A stretch of 64,000 bases of DNA from Clostridiales bacterium (GCA_029265975.1 JAJUGN010000003.1:18738-82737), one strand, 5' to 3'. Shown: positions 9,920-19,410, counted from the stretch's first letter. The notes: generated from the sequence alone by a model not told the origin. Program-made: numbers and translations.

Positions 9920-10165
9920 TATCCCGCCCTTTAACAGGCGGGATACAGACTGTCAAAAAAGCCCTTTGGGCTTTTTTGACAAGGTGGGTTGCATGCCGGG
10001 CGCTCTGCCGCGCCCGTCATGAGAGGTGTCATTTCCGACGTACACGCCGCCGGAAATGACAGATTTGACTTTGTTTACGCCATTGGTGGCGGAAATTCTG
10101 CGAAGCTTTTTTGCTGTAAACAAGTTCTTTGACAAGCTGTATCCCGCCCTTTAACAGGCGGGATA
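9920..10165. repeat. flanking hairpin duplication around copy A
   Basis: 9920-9945 identical to 10140-10165. Confidence 0.95.
9946..10139. mobile_element. ~194-bp hairpin-inserting MITE-like element, copy A
   Basis: ends CAGACTGTCAAA...TTTGACAAGCTG; flanked by perfect 26-bp direct duplication TATCCCGCCCTTTAACAGGCGGGATA at 9920-9945 and 10140-10165, itself a perfect 9-bp-stem hairpin. Confidence 0.85.
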
Positions 10166-10190
10166 TTCGGAAGAATTATAATCTCACGCT

Positions 10191-10988
10191 TTACGCGGCC
10201 GTCAGGTCTTTGCGTTCAAACAATCTAATTGCCAGAGCTCCGGTTGCAACCGTAAGCAGGATGCAGAGCGCCGCGTATGAGGGGCTGAGCCTGCCGCTCA
10301 AAAGCTCCGAAGTCGCAAAGTACCTCAGCGGAGAAAGAAGCCGCAGAGCGCCGGGATTTTCAAGCGTGTCGCACACAACGCCCATTACGAAGGCGAATAC
10401 AAATACAAGGTTAGCGCGGCGCGCCCCCTGCTCCGCTTCCCTGGCGAGGACCGAAAGCAGTACCGAAATTGAAAAGAAAAGCATTGAAACCAGATATGCG
10501 GCGGCGTAGAAAAGCAGCACCTCGCGGCTTATGTCCTCCCTGAACCCAAGCGCCGAGGCGGCGGCGAGCGGGAAAACGCAGTTTAAGAGATTGAAAAGCG
10601 TAATTAATATTACGGCCGCCCCAAGCTTTGCCGAAAGTATATCCCTTCTTTTTCTCGGCTTGGTGAAAAGAAATTCGTAGGTTTTGTCCGCCGCTTCCCT
10701 CGATACCGCGTTAAAGCCGAGGCTCAATGAATAAAGCGAGACGCAGATGGCGGCAAAGTACGCTATCACGGCGTAGAAGCCCGAAAGCGTCCTGGTGTCG
10801 GCGTCCGCCATTCCGATAAAGGCAAGTATGACCCTCGGGAAACGGTCGCTTATCGCGTTGAGATCGACGCCCTCCGCCCCTACTCCGAGGTATTTTGTCA
10901 TGCCGACAAAGGTTAATATGAATAGTCCCGCCGTCCAGAAAGCGAATGGCTTCAGATTCGTTTTAAGCTCGCGCCTTATGATATTCAT
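10191..10988 (-). CDS. ABC-2 type transporter permease
   Basis: MNIIRRELKTNLKPFAFWTAGLFIL, multiple TM; operon with a permease and an ATPase. Confidence 0.85.
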   Translation of the reverse strand: MNIIRRELKTNLKPFAFWTAGLFILTFVGMTKYLGVGAEGVDLNAISDRFPRVILAFIGMADADTRTLSGFYAVIAYFAAICVSLYSLSLGFNAVSREAADKTYEFLFTKPRKRRDILSAKLGAAVILITLFNLLNCVFPLAAASALGFREDISREVLLFYAAAYLVSMLFFSISVLLSVLAREAEQGARRANLVFVFAFVMGVVCDTLENPGALRLLSPLRYFATSELLSGRLSPSYAALCILLTVATGALAIRLFERKDLTAA

Positions 10989-10999
10989 ATTTCTCCTCC

Positions 11000-11794
11000 C
11001 TATGCGCTTTTGGCATCGCTCTTCGTATACCTGAAAAAGGAAGCCGCAAGGCATGACGCAATTATTGCAATGGCGCAGAAAACATATTTTGCGCCGAAGG
11101 AGCCGTTAAGGAACAGTTTAATAGGGTCAAAGTACTTCAGCGGGGCGTAAAAATAGTCCGGATACACGTCTTCCAGAATGCTGGAAAGCGCGGAGAGCAG
11201 AAAGGCTCCGAAGGCGATCGCGGCCGCCGTCCCCGAAACCGAGCGCACCCTTTTCATATAAACCGCTGCTAGCACCCCTGCGGACAAAAACATGAGCTGC
11301 GTGAAAAAGAGCGTGCAGGCCGCAAGAAAGAACCTGCCGTCCGAGCGGCCGTTAAACGAGTAAATAAGCATCGAAACGGCAACGTAAACAATATTGGAAG
11401 CGGCAAGGACGGCAACAACCGAGAGAAGTTTCAAAGCAAAGATGTTCCGCCTGCTTATCGGCTTTGTAAATATGAAATCAATGCACTTTGCCCTCTTTTC
11501 GCGTGCGAAAACGGAAACGGCAAGCGAAGCCGCGGCGGCGGCCCCGAAAACAAAAACGTAGAAGGACCCGAAGCCGTAAAAGCCCTCAAAGCTGAAAAGC
11601 ATATCCATCTCAAGGCCGAAAACCTCGGCGAATTCCTTCGGAAAGCCCGCGATTATATTTTTTATCTCGCTGTAGCTTTCAAGAAACACGGGATATACGC
11701 CCAGCATGAAAACGGAGATTATGAGCGCCGAGGCGGCGGTCCATACTGCGGCCGTTCTTATCTGGCTTCTGATTTCAAACCGCAGGATGCTCAC
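11000..11794 (-). CDS. ABC-2 type transporter permease
   Basis: multi-TM protein; DFIFTKPISRRNIFALKLLSV motif. Confidence 0.85.
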   Translation of the reverse strand: MSILRFEIRSQIRTAAVWTAASALIISVFMLGVYPVFLESYSEIKNIIAGFPKEFAEVFGLEMDMLFSFEGFYGFGSFYVFVFGAAAAASLAVSVFAREKRAKCIDFIFTKPISRRNIFALKLLSVVAVLAASNIVYVAVSMLIYSFNGRSDGRFFLAACTLFFTQLMFLSAGVLAAVYMKRVRSVSGTAAAIAFGAFLLSALSSILEDVYPDYFYAPLKYFDPIKLFLNGSFGAKYVFCAIAIIASCLAASFFRYTKSDAKSA

Positions 11795-12686
11795 TCGCTC
11801 CGCCCCCTTCCTCGTAATAGTGCAGAAATATCTCCTCCAATGGCGGATCGCTTATATCGACGTTCAGAACCGGGTACTTCCCTATCGCGGAAAGCAGAAG
11901 GTTGCAGTCTCCCCTGTAGATGAAGCTCACGCTTTGCCCCGAGACCTCGAACTTGCCGCCTCCGGGAACAGAAAAGCCCCTCACATCAGAGCCCGGCTTT
12001 ACAGTGAAGCTGACCTTCTTATACGCGTTCTCCTGAAGCTGGCTAATCCTTTTCGTTTCAAGTATTCGCCCCTCCCTGATTATGGCCACCCTGTCGCATA
12101 TGCGCTGAACCTCGCTGAGTATGTGCGAGGAAAAGAGCACCGTAACGCCCCGCTCGTTTTCACGCTTTATCAGCTCGAAAAAGGTCTTCTGCATCAGCGG
12201 GTCCAGTCCGCTCGTAGGCTCGTCGAGTATTATAAGGTCTGGCGAATGGAGCAGTCCCTGGACAATGCCGACCTTCTTCTTGTTGCCGAGGCTCATGTCC
12301 TCCACCCTCTTGCCGAGGTCAAGCTCAAGAGCCGCAGAAAGCTCCTTGATGCGCTTTGTGCAGTCCTTTCCGTAGAAGCTTGCGGAATAATTAAGGAGAT
12401 CTATCGCCCTCATCCTGTCGTAGTAAAAAACCTCGCTCGGAAGGTAGCCGACGTTTCGGAGTATCTTCTCGGTTTCCCTTTCGCAGTCCATTCCGAAAAC
12501 GCGCGCCTCGCCGCTTGTTTTGAAAATAAGGCCGAGAAGCGTCCTTATTGTGGTGGATTTGCCCGCCCCGTTAGGCCCTATAAAGCCGAAAATCTCGCCC
12601 TCGTTTACGCTGAGGTCCACGTCTATTATGCCCCTTGATTTCCCGTAAAACTTTGTAAGCTTTTTCGTTTCGATTACAGCGCTCAC
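11775..12686 (-). CDS. ABC transporter ATP-binding protein
   Basis: GPNGAGKST, LSLGNKKKVGIVQ, LIILDEPTSGLDP; GTG start with AGGGAGG RBS. Confidence 0.92.
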   Translation of the reverse strand: MSAVIETKKLTKFYGKSRGIIDVDLSVNEGEIFGFIGPNGAGKSTTIRTLLGLIFKTSGEARVFGMDCERETEKILRNVGYLPSEVFYYDRMRAIDLLNYSASFYGKDCTKRIKELSAALELDLGKRVEDMSLGNKKKVGIVQGLLHSPDLIILDEPTSGLDPLMQKTFFELIKRENERGVTVLFSSHILSEVQRICDRVAIIREGRILETKRISQLQENAYKKVSFTVKPGSDVRGFSVPGGGKFEVSGQSVSFIYRGDCNLLLSAIGKYPVLNVDISDPPLEEIFLHYYEEGGGASEHPAV

Positions 12687-13339
12687 AGATATTCCTCCCT
12701 GTATGAAATCCGCCTCAGCATGTCTGTCCATCTGTCGTACTTTTGCATTATATCGTCAAAATCCAGAGGCAGACCGTATCTCTGCCTCTCCTGGAGATAA
12801 CCCTCCATGAGCCATGTAAGCATCCTGACCGTTTCCTGCGGGTCCGCTTCCTCCCTGAACTTCGAATAATCCGCTTTCCTGAAATACCTCTCCATCGATA
12901 AGCTGTCGGTCATTTCAGCCATTCTTGCGGCAAGTTCCTCCGAATAGACCTCTCCGCGCGACAAAAACGCCCTCACGGCAAACCCGAAAAGCTGAGGATG
13001 GCGGCTGACAAGTTCATATTTTTTCGCTGCGGCGTAGCGGAAAAGCTCGAAGAAGTCGCTTATCCCCAAATATTCCTCGTCCATTACTGCGCTGGAAATG
13101 AGCTCACAGACGTAGTCAAAAAGATAAAGGAATAATTCCTTTTTATTATGGAAGTAGTAAAACAGCAGACCCTTTGAAATGCCTGCAAGCTCGGCTATCT
13201 CCTCGGTTGAGGCTCTCTTATACTCGTTCTCCGAAAAGACCCTCAGCCCCGCGTTTATTATCTTCAGCCGCTTTTCTTCCGGAAGCTCCAGAAATTTTTC
13301 ATTCACCACTATCTCCTCCCCGCTCTTGCCATATTGCAT
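12683..13339 (-). CDS. TetR/AcrR-family regulator
   Basis: INAGLRVFSENEYKRASTEEIAELAGISKGLLFYYFHNKKELFLYL; true start likely an internal GTG near 13306. Confidence 0.88.
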   Translation of the reverse strand: MQYGKSGEEIVVNEKFLELPEEKRLKIINAGLRVFSENEYKRASTEEIAELAGISKGLLFYYFHNKKELFLYLFDYVCELISSAVMDEEYLGISDFFELFRYAAAKKYELVSRHPQLFGFAVRAFLSRGEVYSEELAARMAEMTDSLSMERYFRKADYSKFREEADPQETVRMLTWLMEGYLQERQRYGLPLDFDDIMQKYDRWTDMLRRISYREEYL

Positions 13340-13518
13340 TTTATCTTGACCGTTTCGGTTAAACTATTATGGTCAGCCATATTATATGCCGTTGACTATT
13401 TTTTTCAAGACCCCCCGGAACAAAAAATTATCTAAATGTATGGACAATCCTTTGGACAACCTGTATAATTATATTGCAAGTAAAATAATAGGCTCAGCAA
13501 TACTTTTTACAAGAAAAT

Positions 13519-14259
13519 ATGTTTTTGGAGAATGAAAAAGTGGAAAAAAAGCGTTTTTACATAAAAAACGGGAGTGAAAATATCCCCGCCGTATTATGGG
13601 GAAATCCCCGCGGCAAGCTTATCATAGAAGTCCACGGCAATCTGTCCAACAAGGAGGACACCGTTATTTCAATGATGGCCCGTCAGGCTGTGAGGACGGG
13701 TTATCAGGCGCTCAGCTTCGACCTGCCTATGCACGGTGAGCGAACAAACCCCGAATATCCCTGCATTCCGCAAAACTGTATAAGCGATCTGCTCTCCGTT
13801 TACAGATACGCCAAAACGCTTGCGCCCGAAATATATCTTTTCGCCTGCAGCATGGGCGCGTATTTTTCTCTTCTGGCTTATCACAATTTAAGTATCAGGA
13901 AGTGCCTTTTTCTTTCCCCTCTCGTCAACATGGAGCGCCTTATCCGCAGCATGATGGATTATTTCGGGGTCAGCGAGGAGCGCCTCCAGATAGAGCGGCA
14001 CATAGAGCTGCCTAAGGGAGCCTACTTAGACTGGGACTACTACTGCTTTGCGAAAAACAACCCCGTTCCATGCTCCTGGAACAGCCCGATAAAAATCCTG
14101 TACGGCTTAAACGACAACATCACCGGCCTGAAGGAAATCACGGAATTCGGAATGCGCTTCAACGCAAAGGTCGATATCTATAAGCACGGGAGGCATTACT
14201 TCCAAAGCGATGAGGAGCTTCGGGTATTTGACAAGTGGGCGGAGAAAAATCTTATCTGA
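13519..14259 (+). CDS. alpha/beta hydrolase
   Basis: FACSMGAYFSLL nucleophile elbow; VHGNLSNKED; GRHYF catalytic His region. Confidence 0.75.
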   Translation: MFLENEKVEKKRFYIKNGSENIPAVLWGNPRGKLIIEVHGNLSNKEDTVISMMARQAVRTGYQALSFDLPMHGERTNPEYPCIPQNCISDLLSVYRYAKTLAPEIYLFACSMGAYFSLLAYHNLSIRKCLFLSPLVNMERLIRSMMDYFGVSEERLQIERHIELPKGAYLDWDYYCFAKNNPVPCSWNSPIKILYGLNDNITGLKEITEFGMRFNAKVDIYKHGRHYFQSDEELRVFDKWAEKNLI

Positions 14260-14301
14260 ATCGAATATGCCGGAACCCGTGAAACCGGTTCTCAAAAGCG
14301 C

Positions 14302-14337
14302 AAAAGCACAGCGGGGCTTAATGCCCCCTGTGCTTTT
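14302..14337. terminator. bidirectional Rho-independent terminator
   Basis: AAAAGCACAG...CTGTGCTTTT palindrome between convergent genes. Confidence 0.75.
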
Positions 14338-14737
14338 CTTTCTTCTTTCGCTGCTTAAGCTCGAACCTGAGCTTTTCAGCCTCTTCATTACGCAGACGCG
14401 TTTTTTCAATCCGGGCGGCCTTTCCCTCCTCCCGGAGGAGCTTCAGCGCCTGCTGCGATTTTGTGCCGACGCCCTTATCCTCCAGCTCTTTTTTTGCCGC
14501 GCGCCGAATTCTTTTAGGGTTTGCTTTCGCTTTGGAAGCCTCGGAAACCGGTACGGGCGGACCGAAATGAAGCCTGTGCCAGTTTAGGACAAAATACTCG
14601 TATACTTCGTTGTCCCGCGGCTCCGCTCCAAACACCACCTTCGAAACCGTAAGCTCTCCGCCGCAAACCCTTTCGTATACGCCCGTCCAAAACGGATCGC
14701 TGAAGAAAACCGTCAGCTTGCACTCGATTTTTTGCAT
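14318..14737 (-). CDS. yjdF: YjdF-family (DUF2992) protein
   Basis: MQKIECKLTVFFSDPFWTGVYERVCGGELTVSKVVFGAEPRDNEVYEYFVLNW; basic C-terminus. Confidence 0.8.
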   Translation of the reverse strand: MQKIECKLTVFFSDPFWTGVYERVCGGELTVSKVVFGAEPRDNEVYEYFVLNWHRLHFGPPVPVSEASKAKANPKRIRRAAKKELEDKGVGTKSQQALKLLREEGKAARIEKTRLRNEEAEKLRFELKQRKKKEKHRGH

Positions 14738-14744
14738 GACAAAA

Positions 14745-14870
14745 GCCCCCTTGTCTTTCAGGCGAAGAAAGGACAACCAAGGAGGCAGGTTACTGACGGT
14801 CTCGGACCGCGCCCGGACTACCAACCGGGCAGTGTTTTTGTCTTCGCGCATATATAGCTGCGCATATTCT
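14745..14870 (-). ncRNA. yjdF-type (azaaromatic) riboswitch candidate
   Basis: minus-strand leader GAAGACAAAAACACTGCCCGGTTGGTAGTCCGGGCGCGGTCCGAGACCGTCAGTAACCTGCCTCCTTGGTTGTCC; GCCCGG/CCGGGC and CGGTC/GACCG stems directly upstream of yjdF; edges approximate. Confidence 0.65.
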
Positions 14871-14906
14871 ACTACATATGCCTTTCAAATGCAAGTGGCG
14901 CTTTTC

Positions 14907-15719
14907 TCACACTCTGTCGCTCATCGTTTCAAGCAGATGAGCGGTTGATGTCAGTTCTTCCAGGGAATCCGTGATTTCGGCAAACGCCGTTGAAAAGCTC
15001 GCCGTAATCTCATTCGTTTTTTCATTGGTAGAGTGTATCTCATCAACCGATTTGTTTATCGCGTTCAGCATCGTATATATTTTGTTAACCGATTCCCTGC
15101 TTGTTTCTGAAAGCTGCCTTATTTCCTGCGCTATTACGTTAAAGCCTTTGCCGACGGTATCTGACCTCGCGGCCTCTATCGCAGCGTTTATGCCCAGAAG
15201 GTCGGTCTGGGAGGCGACCTGATTTATGAAATTGAATATCTTGTCCGTGCCGCCGACGTTTCTTTTCGCCTCGTCGATTTTTTGCGCGGTTTCATCGTTC
15301 ATTGCCAGAACCGACTGAAGCTTCGACGAAAATTCATTCGACACTCCGGATATCTCCTTTATCGCCGTTGAAAGCGTGCGGGAAAGCTCAAGAAGCTCCT
15401 CGCGCCTCTTGAGGCTTTTTCCTATGACGATACAGCCCTCGACCTTGCCCGATTCCCCTTTTACGGGTACGCTGTAAGACTTCAGTGCGGCGCTGGGAAA
15501 ATAGTCGATCACAGGCCTTGATTCCTTTATTGCGCGGGACACCCCTCCGGTGGGAGAAATCGGCGTTCCCGTATAGTCCTGCCCGTCGTTTCTAACGTTG
15601 CTCAGAAATTTCTCCGTATCGGTCACCGCGAACGACGCCTCGTTGTCAAAAAATTCTTTAAGGTACGGTATAAGAAGGTTAAAAGCGTTCAGCACCTCGT
15701 TGTCGGAAATTCTCTCCAT
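14907..15719 (-). CDS. soluble chemoreceptor-like (short MCP signalling domain) protein, paralog 1
   Basis: FNFINQVASQTDLLGINAAIEAARSDTVGKGFNVIAQEIRQLSETSRES MCP hairpin; no TM or HAMP seen. Confidence 0.85.
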   Translation of the reverse strand: MERISDNEVLNAFNLLIPYLKEFFDNEASFAVTDTEKFLSNVRNDGQDYTGTPISPTGGVSRAIKESRPVIDYFPSAALKSYSVPVKGESGKVEGCIVIGKSLKRREELLELSRTLSTAIKEISGVSNEFSSKLQSVLAMNDETAQKIDEAKRNVGGTDKIFNFINQVASQTDLLGINAAIEAARSDTVGKGFNVIAQEIRQLSETSRESVNKIYTMLNAINKSVDEIHSTNEKTNEITASFSTAFAEITDSLEELTSTAHLLETMSDRV

Positions 15720-15745
15720 TATTTATCGCATCCAGTCATCTAGTA

Positions 15746-16570
15746 TTATACTCTGTCAGCCATCGCTTCCAGGAGCTTTGCGCTTTCGCTCAGCCTTTCT
15801 ACGGATTCGGTTATTTCCAAAAAGGCCGTTTTGAAAGTTTCGGTAATTTCCTGAGTTTTCGTTGTCGAATGGCATATCTCTTCGACGGATTTATTTATTG
15901 TGCTAAGCATCAGGCTAATCTTATCCACCGATTCCCTGCTGGTTTCCGAAAGATCCCTAATTTCCTGCGCTATTACGCCGAAGCCTTTGCCCACGGACTC
16001 GGTCCTCGCGGCCTCTATCGCAGCGTTTATACCGAGGAGATCGGTCTGGGAGGAAACCTGATGGATAAAATTGAATATTTTATCGGTGCTGCTGGCGTTT
16101 TTTTGAGCTTCCTCTATTTTTTTATTTGTTTCTCTGTTCATCTCTACGACCGAATTGAGCTTCTCGGAAAACTCGTTCGAGATATTCACGATTTCCCCGA
16201 TGGCCGTCGAAAGCTCTCTGGAAAGCTCGAGCACATCCTCGCGCTTTTTTAGGCTCTTTCCTATGCAGATGCAGCCCTCCACCCTTCCGGACTCGCCTTT
16301 GACCGGCAGGCTGTAAGACTTCATCGCGTCCCCGAACATCTCTTTGGGAATATAGCTTATTACGTTTCTTCCCTCGGCTATCGCTTTTGCGATCCCGCCC
16401 TTGGCAGGTATTGGCGTGCCGGTGTAGCTTTTTCCGTCGGTTCTGACGTTTATAATAAACTTCTCCGTGTCGGTTACAGCTATCGAAACCTCATTGTCGA
16501 ACAGCTCCCGCAGATATGGAACCAGAAGGTTGAATGCGTTGAGCACTTCGTTTTCCGATACAATTTCCAA
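15746..16570 (-). CDS. soluble chemoreceptor-like protein, paralog 2
   Basis: FNFIHQVSSQTDLLGINAAIEAARTESVGKGFGVIAQEIRDLSETSRES; shared N-terminal domain. Confidence 0.85.
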   Translation of the reverse strand: MEIVSENEVLNAFNLLVPYLRELFDNEVSIAVTDTEKFIINVRTDGKSYTGTPIPAKGGIAKAIAEGRNVISYIPKEMFGDAMKSYSLPVKGESGRVEGCICIGKSLKKREDVLELSRELSTAIGEIVNISNEFSEKLNSVVEMNRETNKKIEEAQKNASSTDKIFNFIHQVSSQTDLLGINAAIEAARTESVGKGFGVIAQEIRDLSETSRESVDKISLMLSTINKSVEEICHSTTKTQEITETFKTAFLEITESVERLSESAKLLEAMADRV

Positions 16571-16640
16571 TATTCTTCGCTCCCGATCGTATTTTTTCTT
16601 TCTCGCATGCGCCCTCCGGACGCATGTTGTGCGCTCGCTT

Positions 16641-17474
16641 TCAGATCTTGTCCGCCATGACTTCGAGAAGGTGCGCGTTTTCGCTCAGCTTTTCCACAGA
16701 AGCGGCGATATCCGAAAAAGCAGTTGAAAACGTGGCTGTTATCTCCTGTGTCATGGCCGTGGTCGTGCATATATCCTCAACCGACTTGTTTATTGCGTTC
16801 AGCATCGTATAGATCTTGTCGACCGATTCCCTGCTGGTTTCCGAAAGCTTCCTTATTTCCTGAGCTATGACCTTGAAGCCCCTGCCCTCGGCGCCCGCCC
16901 TCGTAGCCTCTATGGAGGCGTTGATCCCGAGGAGATCCGTCTGCGAGGTCACGTCGTTTATGAAGCTGAATATCTTATCCGTGCTGCTGACGTTGTTCTG
17001 CGCCTCGCTGACTTTTTTCGCGGTTTCCTTGTTCATTTCCACAACCGTCTGGAGCTTGGCTGCGAAATCGTTCGCGACCTGCAGGATGTTTTTCAGCGCC
17101 ATGGACAGGTTCTTGGACAGCTCTAGAAGCTCCTCCCTTTTTTTCAGGCTTTTTGCGACGCAGAGACAGCCCTCCACCTTTCCGTTAGGCCCTTTTACGG
17201 GTATCGCGTACGATTTTATCGCCGTGCCGTAGAGTTCCTTCGGTATATTGCTTATAATCGTGCGGCCCTCTTTGATCGCTTTATAGGCTCCTCCTCCGCT
17301 CGGTATGGGATCTCCCGGATCGCTCCTGAGTGTAAACGCAGGACAGCCTACATTTTTGAGGTAGACTTCCGTATCGCATATCGCTATGGTCGCTTCGTTA
17401 TCGAAAAAGACCTGAAGATACGGTATTACAAGGTTAAAAGCATTCAATACCTCGTTGTTTGAAATATTTTCCAT
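16641..17474 (-). CDS. soluble chemoreceptor-like protein, paralog 3
   Basis: MENISNNEVLNAFN start; FSFINDVTSQTDLLGINASIEATRAGAEGRGFKVIAQEIRKLSETSRES. Confidence 0.85.
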   Translation of the reverse strand: MENISNNEVLNAFNLVIPYLQVFFDNEATIAICDTEVYLKNVGCPAFTLRSDPGDPIPSGGGAYKAIKEGRTIISNIPKELYGTAIKSYAIPVKGPNGKVEGCLCVAKSLKKREELLELSKNLSMALKNILQVANDFAAKLQTVVEMNKETAKKVSEAQNNVSSTDKIFSFINDVTSQTDLLGINASIEATRAGAEGRGFKVIAQEIRKLSETSRESVDKIYTMLNAINKSVEDICTTTAMTQEITATFSTAFSDIAASVEKLSENAHLLEVMADKI

Positions 17475-17659
17475 ACATTTTTCTCCTGTCATACATGGTT
17501 TGATGTGCCCGGCGGCTCTCCCAATCCGGCCGAGCCCTAATAACCCTCTGTTCTGTTTAATTTTATCGTCATTAAACGTATTTTGTTTAGCCGCAAAACG
17601 TATTATCGTCATTTTTTATAAAATTGCCGTTGATTCTTTTTGCGTTTGCCCATACAAAA

Positions 17660-17700
17660 ATACGGCGGCGCAGAGGGCACATGGCCCGGCGCCGCCGTAT
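17660..17700. terminator. GC-rich hairpin, likely terminator
   Basis: ATACGGCGGCGC...GCGCCGCCGTAT long stem between paralogs 3 and 4. Confidence 0.65.
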
Positions 17701-17745
17701 TTGCATATTTATTGATTTTTTTGGCTTTCCTGATAAAAATCCCTT

Positions 17746-18564
17746 TTACACCTTGTCGGCCATTACCTCGAGGGTTTTAGCGTTTTCACTCAGTTTCTCA
17801 ACTGAAGACGCTATGTCGGCAAAGGCTTTTGAGAAGCTCTCGGTGATTTCCTGAGTCTTTTCCGTTGTCGAGCATATCTCGTCGACCGACTTGTTTATAT
17901 CGCTCAGCATCGCGTATATTTTGTCCACCGATTCCCTGCTGGTTTCGGAGAGCTTCCTTATTTCCTGGGCAATGACCTTGAAGCCCCTGCCCTCGGCGCC
18001 CGCCCTCGTGGCCTCTATCGAGGCGTTTATCCCGAGGAGATCGGTCTGCGAGGTCACCTTGTTTATGAGCTTGAAAATCTTGTCCGTGTCGCTCACGCTG
18101 CTGTGCGCCTGCTCAATCTTCTGGGCGGTTTCCGCATTCATGGCCACCACGCTCTGAAGCTTTGCCGAAAAGTCATTCGCAACCTCGGAAATCTGCTGGA
18201 GAGCCGCCGAAAGGCTTTTTGAAAGCGCCTGCAGCTCCTCACGCCTTTTGAGGCTCTTTCCGACGATGATGCAGCCGTCGACTTCACCGTTTTCTCCCTT
18301 TATCGGAACGCTGTATGACTTGAGCGCCATCGAGGGAAAATAATCGATCACGGGCTGTCCCTGCTTTATCGCCCTGGAAGCGGCGCCGGTAGGGGAAAGC
18401 GGCGTATTGTTGTAGCTGTCGCCCGTGCCGTCGTTCCTCACGTTGTGCAGGAACTTCTCCCTGTCTGTTACCGCAAACGAAGCCTCGTTGTCGAAGAAAA
18501 TATTAAGATAGGGTATAAGCATGTCAAAGGCGTTTATTATTTCATTGTCAGAAACTTTTTTCAT
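17746..18564 (-). CDS. soluble chemoreceptor-like protein, paralog 4
   Basis: FKLINKVTSQTDLLGINASIEATRAGAEGRGFKVIAQEIRKLSETSRES. Confidence 0.85.
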   Translation of the reverse strand: MKKVSDNEIINAFDMLIPYLNIFFDNEASFAVTDREKFLHNVRNDGTGDSYNNTPLSPTGAASRAIKQGQPVIDYFPSMALKSYSVPIKGENGEVDGCIIVGKSLKRREELQALSKSLSAALQQISEVANDFSAKLQSVVAMNAETAQKIEQAHSSVSDTDKIFKLINKVTSQTDLLGINASIEATRAGAEGRGFKVIAQEIRKLSETSRESVDKIYAMLSDINKSVDEICSTTEKTQEITESFSKAFADIASSVEKLSENAKTLEVMADKV

Positions 18565-18729
18565 GGCTTAACACATCCAAACATTTATTTTTTAATCTTT
18601 CCGCCCTTATTTTCTTCGTCAAAAAAACGTCATGCTTGAGTCTGTTTTGCGATTTTAGCAAGATAATTATAATATTTGGAAGCGTTTACAACCATCTTTT
18701 ATATTTCGACAAAAATCAACTCGGCTGCT

Positions 18730-19236
18730 TCAGCCCTTCTTACCCTTCCTGACGGCGTCAAGAATCAGGCTTACGCTCTGCTCGACATCGAGACCCGAAC
18801 ATTCCGCCACCGCATCGCAGTATTTGAGGTAGAGCGGCAGCCTTTCGTCATATATGTCCTTCAAGGTCTGCCCCTTTCTGATTACGACGCCGCGGGTCTT
18901 TATGTTTTTCAGTCTCCTCTCGACCTCGTCGAGGTCGAGCCTAATATAAACGCAGAATCCGTCCTCCCTGAGGGCTCGCATGGCCCTGTCGGAGTATACG
19001 GCGCTTCCGCCCGTCGCGATAACCGAATTGCGGCACTTAAGGCCGGAGAGAACCTTCTCTTCCGTTTTCAGAAAGGCCTCCAGCCCCTTTTTGTCGATTA
19101 TTTCCTGGAGCAGCATTCCCTCTCGCTGCTGTATAAGTATGTCGGTGTCTATAAAATCCATACCCAGAGCTTTCGCTACAAGCACGCCGACCGTGCTTTT
19201 CCCCGCTCCCGGCATTCCTATGAGAATAATATTCAT
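18730..19236 (-). CDS. aroK: shikimate kinase
   Basis: MNIILIGMPGAGKSTVGVLVAKALGMDFIDTD Walker A; VIATGGSAV. Confidence 0.85.
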   Translation of the reverse strand: MNIILIGMPGAGKSTVGVLVAKALGMDFIDTDILIQQREGMLLQEIIDKKGLEAFLKTEEKVLSGLKCRNSVIATGGSAVYSDRAMRALREDGFCVYIRLDLDEVERRLKNIKTRGVVIRKGQTLKDIYDERLPLYLKYCDAVAECSGLDVEQSVSLILDAVRKGKKG

Positions 19237-19381
19237 AATCAGCCTCCCGCTCTGATAAGTATTTGTCCAGACGGAATAATATAAAAAAATAAAAATCCTG
19301 TAAAGCTTAGCAATAAGCCAAAAACAAGAGCATTCTCTTGTCCCGGAGAGCTGAGCCTTAGAAAACGGGCGTTTTTTAGGA

Positions 19382-19410
19382 TTGCATTTTGATTTTTTGT
19401 AAAATATACT
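19382..19410 (+). promoter_or_regulatory. sigma-A-type promoter for the downstream ncRNA candidate
   Basis: TTGCAT - 17 bp - TATACT. Confidence 0.65.

Noticed and set aside
9953-10135. Small ORFs inside the dispersed elements (also at 37953-38436, 57318-57744, 63806-64000)
   Set aside because: They read through palindromic non-coding repeats in several frames, with no RBS or domain.
9920-10165. CRISPR array or group IIC intron as explanation of the elements
   Set aside because: Copies are dispersed, not clustered with spacers. There is no reverse transcriptase or obvious intron domain V, and intron insertion would not duplicate the hairpin.
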